From: JAICKM01 sp050998805 | GTDB lineage: Bacteria > Chloroflexota > Chloroflexia > QHBQ01 > JAICKM01 | DNA length: 64,000 nucleotides | NCBI GenBank assembly: GCA_050998805.1 | Contig: JBPCPV010000015.1 | Location: 62,001-126,000, forward strand | Reading direction: 5' to 3' | Part shown: positions 57,602-64,000 of the stretch, one piece after another | Position numbering within the stretch: position 1 is the stretch's first letter | How the letters are laid out: every line of letters begins with the position of its first letter | The notes under the pieces: model-generated | The model's database searches: none | Seen by the model: only the letters and a program-made list of their open reading frames with translations | Told to the model about the DNA's origin: nothing | Position numbers and translations under genes: made by a program

Positions 57602-58098
57602 CCTGCCGCTGCCTCCGGCGGGTCGGGACGGGTGATGAGGGCGACGGCGTAGGCCGCTATACCCTCGCCGGTGCCTGTGAAGCCCAGCCCCTCGGTCGTC
57701 TTCGCTTTCACGCTCACCTGCTCCTCCGCCAGCCCCAGCACCCGCGCTATCTCTGCCCGCATCGCCGGGATGTGCGGCCCCAGCCGCGGCTGCTCGGCGA
57801 CGATTGTGCTGTCCAGGTTGGCAACCTCCCAGCCGGCGTCGGCGAGCAACGTCCGCGTCCCAGCCAGCAGCTCGCGGCTGTCGGCACCAGCCCAACGCGC
57901 CTCGCCCGGCGGGAAGTGGGTGCCGATGTCGCCAAGCCCCGCAGCGCCGAGCAGGGCGTCGGTGATCGCGTGGAGCAGCACATCGGCGTCCGAGTGGCCG
58001 GCAAGCCCCCGCTCGAACGGCACGACGACCCCGCCGAGGCGAAGCTCCCGCCACTCGACCAGCCTGTGTACATCGTACCCAAACCCGACCCTTTGCAT
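57598..58098 (-). CDS. ispF: 2-C-methyl-D-erythritol 2,4-cyclodiphosphate synthase
   Basis: The 166-residue enzyme of the non-mevalonate isoprenoid pathway shows all its motifs: GFGYDVHRLVEWRELRLGGV with metal ligands Asp and His, GHSDADVLLHAITDALLGAA with the third histidine, GDIGTHFPPGE and VKAKTTEGLGFTGTGEGIAA. The MEP pathway fits a bacterial isoprenoid supply. ispD is not adjacent. A heptad array lies 20 bases before the start. Confidence 0.97.
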   Translation of the reverse strand: MQRVGFGYDVHRLVEWRELRLGGVVVPFERGLAGHSDADVLLHAITDALLGAAGLGDIGTHFPPGEARWAGADSRELLAGTRTLLADAGWEVANLDSTIVAEQPRLGPHIPAMRAEIARVLGLAEEQVSVKAKTTEGLGFTGTGEGIAAYAVALITRPDPPEAAAG

Positions 58099-58117
58099 AG
58101 TTCCACCACGAAGCCAT

Positions 58118-58159
58118 CAGCTTTCAGCTTTCAGCCGTCAGCTTTCAGCCGTCAGCTAG
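58118..58159. repeat. Six-unit heptad array in the ispF leader
   Basis: Units CAGCTTT, CAGCTTT, CAGCCGT, CAGCTTT, CAGCCGT, CAGCTAG in exact 7-bp register lie between the -10 box and the ribosome-binding region of ispF. Confidence 0.85.
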
Positions 58160-58177
58160 AGAGAGGTGCCCATCGGG

Positions 58178-58207
58178 ATTGTACCACAGCCCAGGACAGG
58201 GCTTCAA
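58178..58207 (-). promoter_or_regulatory. Candidate promoter of ispF-dtd
   Basis: On the minus strand, TTGAAG (58207-58202) and TACAAT (58183-58178) are 18 bp apart. The predicted leader of about 73 bases contains the heptad array. Confidence 0.55.
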
Positions 58208-58227
58208 GCTGAGCAGTCCACCGCTCG

Positions 58228-58255
58228 TCATTCAGAATTCAAAACTCAAAACTCC
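58228..58255. repeat. Inverted GAGTTTT-type heptad array at the end of a GT2 gene
   Basis: Four 7-bp units read AAAACTC and AATTC-type words. The stop of the minus-strand GT2 gene (complement of 58239-58241) lies within the array, and the last residues (Ser-Phe-Glu-Phe) are coded by it. Confidence 0.8.
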
Positions 58256-59006
58256 GCGTCAGCGCCCTGTAGAGGCGGTAGTTGTAGTAGGCCATCGCCA
58301 GTGCGAGCAGGAGGCCGAGCGGTCCGTCCTTCCAGCCGGAGAGGGTGATGAAACGACGACGGAACTCGCGTAGCGGCTGCAAGATGTAGTTCCGTGGGCG
58401 GGCGCGCACGCCGGCCTCGCGCAGGGCGTGGGCTTCGTAAGCGACGTAGCGGCGCTGCTTGACGGTGAACTCGCGCCATGTGGCGAAGTTGTAGTGGATC
58501 AGGGGGGCGGTCATGTGTGCCTGCCGGTCGGACGGCACCAGCGGGACTTCGTGGACTGCCCGGGCCTCGTCGTAGCGAGTGACCGCGCGGCGCAACAAGC
58601 GCATCTGGTAATCGGGCCACCAGCCGCTGTGCCTCACCTCGTGACCGAACATGAATGTCCGCCTGGGTATCCAGTAGCCGTCTGCGTCCCCCGGCATGGC
58701 GAGTGTGGCGCTGACCTCCGCCGCGAGTTCGGGCGTCACCCGCTCGTCGGCGTCGAGGAACAGCACCCAATCGCCGGCGCTGAGTTCGATGCCCCGGTTG
58801 CGCTGGGCTGAGAAGTTGACGAACGGGGTGCGGTGGACGTTGCCGGTGTGCCTGTGGGCTACGGCCTCGACCTCCGGCGTTGCCCTGCCGTCGAGCACGA
58901 CGACCAGTTCTCCGGCGGGTGGCGCGAGCAGCCCGGACGCGGATGCGATGCAGCCCTCCAGGTGCTGGGCTTCGTTGACCGCGAGGATGACGATCGAGAG
59001 CTGCAT
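58239..59006 (-). CDS. GT2 glycosyltransferase, WaaE/KdtX-like
   Basis: The 255-residue protein has a GT-A fold. VILAVNEAQHLEGCIASASG at the N terminus and GDWVLFLDADERVTPELAAE carry the nucleotide-sugar and DxD motifs. RRTFMFGHEVRHSGWWPDYQ and the following VHEVPLVPSD resemble lipopolysaccharide core glucosyltransferase-like WaaE proteins. A C-terminal helix pair could anchor it. The acceptor is unknown. The next gene, also GT2, lies 9 bases upstream and they are probably co-transcribed. Confidence 0.85.
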   Translation of the reverse strand: MQLSIVILAVNEAQHLEGCIASASGLLAPPAGELVVVLDGRATPEVEAVAHRHTGNVHRTPFVNFSAQRNRGIELSAGDWVLFLDADERVTPELAAEVSATLAMPGDADGYWIPRRTFMFGHEVRHSGWWPDYQMRLLRRAVTRYDEARAVHEVPLVPSDRQAHMTAPLIHYNFATWREFTVKQRRYVAYEAHALREAGVRARPRNYILQPLREFRRRFITLSGWKDGPLGLLLALAMAYYNYRLYRALTRSFEF

Positions 59007-59015
59007 AGACTTCCC

Positions 59016-59951
59016 TCAGAGCCGGAAAACCGCGCCGTATATCCGCCTCAGCGCCCTCGCCTCGCCACGGGTCAACCTGCCCCGGCGCGCATCGAGCGTG
59101 ACGGCGAGCGCCTTGCGGAGCATCCCCGCGCGGACGATCAGCCGTGCGGCGAGCATGAAGCCGCGCCTGTGATGCTTGACGAAGAAACGGTAGCGCGAAC
59201 GCCATAGCTCAATATACATCGGCCCCACCACCTGCCGCGTGCTTTGGCCCGCCAGATGCACGATCCGCGCCGTCGGCACCTGCCATATCTCCCAACCGGC
59301 GGAGCGGATGCGCCAGCACCAGTCCACCTCCTCGGCATACATGAAGAAGACCGGGTCGAAGCCGCCCGCCTGCTCGTAGACCTCCCGCCGGATCATCATC
59401 GCCGCTCCCAGCGGGTGGTCGATCTCGAAGGGCGCTGCGTGCCCCTCCCCGAGATACCTCCCGTTGACCCGGCTTTCGAGCAGGCGGGCGTGCAGAGGGA
59501 ACAGGTCGAGGAAGACCTGCGCCAGGCCCGGGAAGCGGAAGGCGTTGCGCTGTAACCTGTCGTCGGCATAGAGCAGGCGGGGCGCGGCCATTCCGGCGGC
59601 TGGGTGAGCCTCCATGAAGGCGAGGAGCATCTCAATCGCCCCCGGCTCCACAACCGTATCCGGGTTCAGCAGCAAGATCCGTTCGCCCCGCGCTATCTCC
59701 AGCCCCGCATTATTCCCCCGCCCGAAGCCGAGGTTCTCCCGGTTCGCCACCAGCCTCACCCCCGGCCGTTCGCGCCGCAGCCAATCGGCGGTCCCGTCGG
59801 CGGATGCGTTGTCCACGACGATTATCTCGGTCGCGGATTGCGCCTCGTCGGTTAGCGAGGCTATGCATGCGGCTAGGAGGGGACGGACGTTCCAGGAGAC
59901 GATGACGATGGAGAGGAGAGGGCGGTCGGGGCTGGGCGATGCAAGGCTCAT
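59016..59951 (-). CDS. GT2 glycosyltransferase, rhamnosyltransferase-like
   Basis: The 311-residue protein begins LSIVIVSWNVRPLLAACIAS. It has VVDNASADGTADWLRRERPG, GFGRGNNAGLEIARGERILL, NPDTVVEPGAIEMLLAFMEA and DPVFFMYAEEVDWCWRIRSA, the motif order of rhamnosyl- and galactosyl-transferases of cell-surface polymers. I start it at the ATG at 59951; the frame extends further but there overlaps the opposite promoter. Confidence 0.88.
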   Translation of the reverse strand: MSLASPSPDRPLLSIVIVSWNVRPLLAACIASLTDEAQSATEIIVVDNASADGTADWLRRERPGVRLVANRENLGFGRGNNAGLEIARGERILLLNPDTVVEPGAIEMLLAFMEAHPAAGMAAPRLLYADDRLQRNAFRFPGLAQVFLDLFPLHARLLESRVNGRYLGEGHAAPFEIDHPLGAAMMIRREVYEQAGGFDPVFFMYAEEVDWCWRIRSAGWEIWQVPTARIVHLAGQSTRQVVGPMYIELWRSRYRFFVKHHRRGFMLAARLIVRAGMLRKALAVTLDARRGRLTRGEARALRRIYGAVFRL

Positions 59952-59952
59952 G

Positions 59953-59981
59953 TTGACGTGATACCCGCCTTCTGCTACAAT
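59953..59981 (+). promoter_or_regulatory. Sigma-70-type promoter of the duplicated membrane-protein gene
   Basis: TTGACG (59953-59958) and TACAAT (59976-59981) are 17 bp apart. The -35 begins 2 bases upstream of the divergent GT2 start. The leader is about 28 bases and carries AAGGAGG. Confidence 0.8.
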
Positions 59982-60015
59982 TCGGCCATACTCAGAGTAC
60001 CAAGGAGGCGCTTCG

Positions 60016-60390
60016 TTGAACAACCGAATGATGATCGTGCGTGTCTTATTTCTGCTGGTGATCCTGCTCGGCGTTGCCATGCTCGCAAACCTGGCTGGCG
60101 ACCCCGGCCTCGGCAGCCCCGTCACCTGGGTGCATATCCTCGCCGGGCTGGCGGCGTTCGGCCTGATCGAGTCGCGGTGGGCCACAGCGAGCGGGCGCGA
60201 GGCGCTTACCGGCCAGATGATGATCGTGCGCGTGATGTTCCTCGCCGTCGTCCTGCTGGCGATAGCTCAACTCTACGATCTGACAGGCCCCTCCGGCCTC
60301 GCCAGCCCCGTGACTTGGTTGCATATTCTCGCCGGGCTGGCGCTTATCGCGCTGTTCGAGCGGCTCTGGGCGTCACGGCGGAGCGCGTGA
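60016..60390 (+). CDS. Small membrane protein made of a duplicated module
   Basis: This encodes 124 residues in two tandem copies of about 52 residues. The first reads MMIVRVLFLLVILLGVAMLA then SPVTWVHILAGLAAFGLIES, the second MMIVRVMFLAVVLLAIAQLY then SPVTWLHILAGLALIALFER. Each copy has two transmembrane helices, giving a four-helix protein. TTG at 60016 is preceded by AAGGAGG. Family unknown. The 3' end overlaps eda by 47 bases. Confidence 0.75.
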   Translation: MNNRMMIVRVLFLLVILLGVAMLANLAGDPGLGSPVTWVHILAGLAAFGLIESRWATASGREALTGQMMIVRVMFLAVVLLAIAQLYDLTGPSGLASPVTWLHILAGLALIALFERLWASRRSA

Positions 60391-61072
60391 GATCGCCGGC
60401 CACGGCCGCCCGGCGAGCCAGTTCCTCGACCGCGGCCCAGTCTCCGGCGCGAACGGCAGCGGCGGGGAGTACTGATCCCGCCAGCCCGACTACCTGCACC
60501 CCTGCCCGCAGGTAATCGCCCACGGCGGCGATTGTCGTGCCGCCTGCCGCCCAGAGCGGCAGACCGGCCAGCGGCCCGAAGATGTCGTTGAAATAGCCCG
60601 GCCCGCCGACTGCGCTAACCGGGAAGACCTTCACGATGTCGGACCCCTTGTCGAGAGCCGCCAGTATCTCGGTCGGCGTCAGCGCGCCGAGGATCGTCGC
60701 CGCGCCGTAGTCCCGCGCGACCGGGGCAATGTCGGGAGCTACCGGAGCGACCAAGAAGCGCGCCCCGGCGTCGAGCGCGGCCCGAGCCTGATCGCGCGTC
60801 AGCACGGTGCCCGCGCCGATCAGCACAGAGGGGTCGTCACGGTAGCGATCCGCGAGTTCGGTGATTATCGCGGTTGCTTCCGGCGTCGTCAGTGTGATCT
60901 CGACGCAGCCCAGTCCGCCCCGGATAAACGCCTGCGCCGCTTGGCGGGCCGCGCCTGCGTCGTCCACCCGAACCACGCCGACGACCCGCACCGACCGCAG
61001 ATGGGCCAGCGCGGCGGCCCGCATAGCCTCCTCATTCAAGAGCTTACGATCCAAAACACCTGCTTCGTTCAT
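60344..61072 (-). CDS. eda: 2-keto-3-deoxy-phosphogluconate (KDPG) aldolase family
   Basis: The 242-residue protein is a TIM-barrel aldolase. VVGVVRVDDAGAARQAAQAF, GLGCVEITLTTPEATAIITE, VLIGAGTVLTRDQARAALDA and KVFPVSAVGG with the Schiff-base lysine are present. The enzyme splits KDPG to pyruvate and glyceraldehyde 3-phosphate. It lies just downstream of gap, whose product uses glyceraldehyde 3-phosphate, so the pair forms the lower part of an Entner-Doudoroff-like route. A GGGAGG at the end of gap serves as its ribosome-binding site. Confidence 0.9.
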   Translation of the reverse strand: MNEAGVLDRKLLNEEAMRAAALAHLRSVRVVGVVRVDDAGAARQAAQAFIRGGLGCVEITLTTPEATAIITELADRYRDDPSVLIGAGTVLTRDQARAALDAGARFLVAPVAPDIAPVARDYGAATILGALTPTEILAALDKGSDIVKVFPVSAVGGPGYFNDIFGPLAGLPLWAAGGTTIAAVGDYLRAGVQVVGLAGSVLPAAAVRAGDWAAVEELARRAAVAGDLTRSAVTPRAARTAR

Positions 61073-61075
61073 GCT

Positions 61076-62077
61076 TTACCTCCCAGCCATTAGCTCGGCG
61101 GTCTCGGCCAGCCGCGTCGAATATCCCCACTCATTGTCGTACCAGGCCGCCACCGACACCAGCCTGCCGTCGAGCACCTGCACGAGCGGCAGGTCAACCA
61201 GCGCCGAATGTGACTCGCCGACCACCCGGCACGATGCGAACTCGTCTTCGAGCACGCCCATGATCCCGTAGAGCGGCCCTGCCTCAGCCGCACGGCGGAA
61301 GGCATCCCGCACCTCGGCCTCCGTCGTCTTCCGCTCCACCATCGCGTTCAGCTCCACAATGCTGCCTGTGCGGACAGGCACCCGATACGATTTGCCGGTG
61401 ATGTGCAGGTCGGGCCAGATAAAGAGCAGTGACTTCGCTGCCCCCGAAGACGACGGAATGATATTCTCCGCCGCCGCCCACGAGTCTCGCCGGTCCCTCA
61501 TTGGCTGGTCGGTCAGCGACTGCGAGTTCGTGTAGGCGTGGACCGCGGAGAAGAAGCCCATGCCGATACCGAAGTTCTCTAAGATGACCTTCACCACGGC
61601 AGCAATAGCGTTCGTCGTGCAGCTAGCCATGCTCACGATCTTGTGTTCCGCCGGGTCATAAGCATCGAGGTTGATCCCCGGCAGCAGCACCGCATCGCAG
61701 TCCTGCAACGTCCGGCTCGGCGCGCTTACCAGGACATACTTCGCGCCCCGGTCAAGGTGGAGCTGTGCTCCTGCTCGCGTTATCGCCTGGCCGGTGCAAT
61801 CAACTACCACATCCACGCCCATAGCTCCCCAGTCGGGGAGTTCTTTGCCGGCATCGAGGAAGGCGATCTCCCGCCCACCGACGACCAGCTTGCCGTCGGC
61901 GCCTCTCACAGACTCAGGCCAGCGCCCGTAGTTCGTGTCCACGGCGAACAACGCCGCGAGCGTCTCCACAGGTTTGCGGTCCGACACCGAGACCGGCACG
62001 AACAGGTTGTAACTCAGCGCCGTCTTGAGCGTAGACCGCCCGATACGCCCGAAGCCGTGTATCGCTATCTTGCTCAT
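61076..62077 (-). CDS. gap: Glyceraldehyde-3-phosphate dehydrogenase
   Basis: The 333-residue enzyme has the NAD-binding IAIHGFGRIGRSTLKTALSY at the N terminus, VVDCTGQAITRAGAQLHLDR, VSMASCTTNAIAAVVKVI with the catalytic cysteine (SCTTN, near residue 150) and ASCRVVGESHSALVDLPL. The C-terminal VAAWYDNEWGYSTRLAETA is typical. The ATG at 62077 begins 7 bases after a TATAAT, which predicts a leaderless mRNA. The frame upstream to 62215 would run through the promoter and is not used. eda follows. Confidence 0.95.
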   Translation of the reverse strand: MSKIAIHGFGRIGRSTLKTALSYNLFVPVSVSDRKPVETLAALFAVDTNYGRWPESVRGADGKLVVGGREIAFLDAGKELPDWGAMGVDVVVDCTGQAITRAGAQLHLDRGAKYVLVSAPSRTLQDCDAVLLPGINLDAYDPAEHKIVSMASCTTNAIAAVVKVILENFGIGMGFFSAVHAYTNSQSLTDQPMRDRRDSWAAAENIIPSSSGAAKSLLFIWPDLHITGKSYRVPVRTGSIVELNAMVERKTTEAEVRDAFRRAAEAGPLYGIMGVLEDEFASCRVVGESHSALVDLPLVQVLDGRLVSVAAWYDNEWGYSTRLAETAELMAGR

Positions 62078-62083
62078 GGGGCC

Positions 62084-62106
62084 ATTATAGCACGTTGTGT
62101 TATACT
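62084..62106. promoter_or_regulatory. Divergent -10 boxes of gap and holA
   Basis: TATAAT on the minus strand (62089-62084) ends 6 bases before the gap ATG. TATACT on the plus strand (62101-62106) ends 6 bases before the holA ATG. Both place the transcription start at the initiation codon. The two -10 boxes are separated by 11 bp and the -35 regions are weak. Confidence 0.7.
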
Positions 62107-62112
62107 TAGCCC

Positions 62113-63153
62113 ATGCTGATCCTTCTGCACGGCTCTGATCATCTGGCGGTGCGCGAGCGGCGCGACGCGCTTCTGCGCGAGGCGCTGCCGGGCGGAGACG
62201 ACAGCGCGCTGACACGGCTCGACGGCCAGAAATGCAGCGCCGACGAACTCAGCCGGGCGGTGCAGGCCATGCCGTTTTTCGGCGACCGGCGCCTGGTGCT
62301 CGTAGACGACCTGCTGACGCGCTTCGAGCAGAAGCGCAAGCGAGCGGCATCCGCCGAGCTGGCCGAAGACGCCCCCGCAACCGAGGAGCCGCCAGCCAGC
62401 GCGTCGATAGCAAAGGGCGACCCCGCCCGCCCGTTCGCCTCGGCCCTCGGCATGATCGCCCCAAGCACGACGCTGATACTCTGGGAGCGTGCCGCCATCT
62501 CCAAGACCAACTCCCTGCTGAAGGCCGTCGCCAAGTTGGGCAGTGTTGAGGTCTTCGAGGTGCCCAAGCAGGCCGAGATCGAAGACTGGATCTTCGCGCG
62601 CGCCCGGTCTAAGGGAGCGCGCCTCAAGCCCGACGTGCCCCGTCTGCTCTCCGAACACATCGGCCCCGACCTCGAAAGCCTCGACGCCGAACTGGAGAAG
62701 TTGAGTCTGTACGCCGGCGAGGAGCGCACGATAGACACCGGCATGGTCCGCACGCTCACCGCGCAGACACGGCAGGTGGACACTCTGCAACTCCTCAACG
62801 CCGCCTCGGACCACCGCCTGCCGGAGGCCCTGGGCCTGCTCCACGAACTGCTGGACGATGGGGCGGCACCGATAGCGATCATCGGTATGCTCGCCTCCCA
62901 GGTCCGCAAGCTGCTACAGGTCCAATCTCTGTCGGCTCACGGAGTGCCGGTTGCCGACATAGCCGTGCGCCTAGCCATGCACCCCTACGCGGCGCGCATG
63001 GCCGCCGAGGGCCTGCGCCGCCACAGCGCGACCGGCCTCCGCCAACTCCATACCCGCCTCCTGCTCACCGACCAGGCGATCAAGACCGGCCTGGCGGACG
63101 GCGAAGCTGCCCTCGAGCTTTTGGTGCTGGACATGGCACGCGGCCTCAAATAG
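62113..63153 (+). CDS. holA: DNA polymerase III delta subunit
   Basis: The 346-residue protein matches HolA, the clamp-loader subunit that opens the sliding clamp. LILLHGSDHLAVRERRDALL at the N terminus, AMPFFGDRRLVLVDDLLTRF, SEHIGPDLESLDAELEKLSL and a C-terminal GLRRHSATGLRQLHTRLLLT helical domain fit. An insert around residues 80-110 is Ala/Pro-rich and longer than usual. It is transcribed divergently from gap. Confidence 0.9.
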   Translation: MLILLHGSDHLAVRERRDALLREALPGGDDSALTRLDGQKCSADELSRAVQAMPFFGDRRLVLVDDLLTRFEQKRKRAASAELAEDAPATEEPPASASIAKGDPARPFASALGMIAPSTTLILWERAAISKTNSLLKAVAKLGSVEVFEVPKQAEIEDWIFARARSKGARLKPDVPRLLSEHIGPDLESLDAELEKLSLYAGEERTIDTGMVRTLTAQTRQVDTLQLLNAASDHRLPEALGLLHELLDDGAAPIAIIGMLASQVRKLLQVQSLSAHGVPVADIAVRLAMHPYAARMAAEGLRRHSATGLRQLHTRLLLTDQAIKTGLADGEAALELLVLDMARGLK

Positions 63154-63238
63154 CGCCCGCGCAACTTCGCGCTGGATACTTTCGTTAAACCTGCATGACG
63201 CCCCGGCGGGGCGGTATGGATCTGGAGGGAGTGGCTAT

Positions 63239-64000
63239 ATGATTCAACCGAGTAGAGCGCGCGCCAGCAATGGCCCCTGGATGCTGCTCGCCTGGTTGAT
63301 CTTACCGTCGCTGGCGGCTGTCTGGCTGGCGATGTTGTGCGTGTCGCTGATCTCGCCGCCGCTCGGCCTCGCCGTCCCGCGTATGCCCGTCAAGACGGCG
63401 CACCTCCCCACCGATCCCACCCCCACCCTCGCTGTCCTTCTGAGCACCTCCACCGCAGTCCCCGTTGTCCAGGCCCCGCCGGCCGACATACCGACACCCG
63501 ACCAGCAGGCCCTCGCGCTCCTCACCGAGCTACCGGCCGTCCTGCCTCCCGGCTTTACCGACGCCGCGAGCGCATCGCCCACAGCGCCGCCCACGGTCGC
63601 GCCTCCCACTGACCCGCCCACCGCCGTGCCGCCGATCCCCACCAACCATCCGACGTCGGTGCCGCCGACGCCCCCGCCGCCGACCGAAGTTGCCGCCCCA
63701 TCATCCGGTCCCGCTGACCCGATCACCGGCCTGCCTGCCGATCCGGCGTTGATCGCCCGCGCGCCGCTCGTCGTGATGATCGACAACCACCCCGACGCCG
63801 CCCCGCAGACCGGGCTGAACAGCGCGAGCATGGTGATCGAAGCGTTGGCCGAGGGCGGCATCACCCGCTTCGAGAGCTTCTTCCTCACCGGCGACGCGCC
63901 CACGGTCGGCCCCGTCCGCAGCGCCCGCCCTTATTTCGTCGAGTGGGCCTACCCCTTCAAGCCGCTCTACACCCACTGTGGCGGCTCCTGGGAGGCGATT
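63239..64000 (+). CDS. DUF3048 domain protein, N-terminal part (runs off the window)
   Basis: The first 254 residues are visible. An N-terminal transmembrane or signal segment (WMLLAWLILPSLAAVWLAML, about residues 13-32) is followed by a Pro/Thr-rich linker to about residue 150 and the start of a DUF3048 domain: NHPDAAPQTGLNSASMVIEA, EGGITRFESFFLTGD and GPVRSARPYFVEWA. The family is secreted and its function is not established. The ATG at 63239 has GGAGGG about 11 bases upstream. Confidence 0.8.
   Translation, partial: MIQPSRARASNGPWMLLAWLILPSLAAVWLAMLCVSLISPPLGLAVPRMPVKTAHLPTDPTPTLAVLLSTSTAVPVVQAPPADIPTPDQQALALLTELPAVLPPGFTDAASASPTAPPTVAPPTDPPTAVPPIPTNHPTSVPPTPPPPTEVAAPSSGPADPITGLPADPALIARAPLVVMIDNHPDAAPQTGLNSASMVIEALAEGGITRFESFFLTGDAPTVGPVRSARPYFVEWAYPFKPLYTHCGGSWEAI

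Noticed and set aside
57602..58117. Extension of the dtd frame upstream
   Set aside because: It reads through ispF in a wrong frame; the GTG at 57601 fits the family length exactly.

Overview
The window is 64 kb of GC-rich bacterial DNA with dense, mostly operonic genes on both strands. The gene set suggests a Chloroflexota-like bacterium: S-layer-homology (SLH) proteins with Thr/Pro linkers, membrane proteins with N-terminal zinc ribbons, an orphan GlmL/MutL-type ASKHA protein in a membrane-protein operon, a phosphatidylinositol-type lipid synthase, and -10 boxes placed directly before start codons. No rRNA or tRNA was found, so this placement is an inference.

Layout. 1-8.1 kb: the 5' end of smc, a small membrane protein, rsfS, a TPR membrane protein, a phospholipase-D-type enzyme, a DUF885 protein, a methyltransferase, a membrane-anchored sugar-dehydrogenase-like propeller and a sigma-region-2 fragment. 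8.1-16.5 kb: a plasmid-like or mobile block. It holds a broken DDE transposase, an initiator-like gene (winged helix plus a DnaA domain-I-like C terminus) carrying eight copies of a 15-bp palindrome, an unidentified structured RNA with its own promoter and terminator, a merR-parA-parB operon, and an ExeA-like ATPase with a ribbon-helix-helix-like partner. 16.5-29.2 kb: lysA, a near-consensus parS site, a 2-hydroxyacid dehydrogenase, two large SLH surface proteins (an amidase and a double seven-bladed FG-GAP propeller), a multicopper oxidase and a GNAT protein. 29.4-34.7 kb: an operon of PHP phosphoesterase, GT4 glycosyltransferase, CDP-alcohol phosphatidyltransferase, c-di-AMP receptor (DarA/PstA type), zinc-ribbon membrane protein and a polytopic glycosyltransferase-like protein. 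34.7-42.2 kb: a lamin-tail lipoprotein, a run of very small membrane proteins, a rhomboid protease, a polytopic mannosyltransferase-like protein and a dolichol-phosphate-mannose-synthase-like GT2. 42.3-46.7 kb: an oligopeptide ABC importer (binding protein and two permeases, no ATPases) and a HIT hydrolase. 46.8-57.1 kb: a winged-helix protein, panC, panB and the GlmL/MutL membrane operon. 57.1-64 kb: dtd, ispF, two GT2 enzymes, a duplicated small membrane protein, a gap-eda operon, holA and the 5' part of a DUF3048 protein.

Three non-coding patterns cross the window. First, short tandem arrays with a strict 7-bp period occur at gene boundaries: one class lies 18-25 nt upstream of five minus-strand start codons and often forms hairpins, another lies at gene ends, and four genes have their stop codons inside an array. 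Second, several promoters end 6-7 nt before the start codon, which predicts leaderless mRNAs. Third, the initiator gene carries the palindrome array, five copies of it at exact 42-bp spacing and one copy in a different reading frame, which points to DNA-level function.
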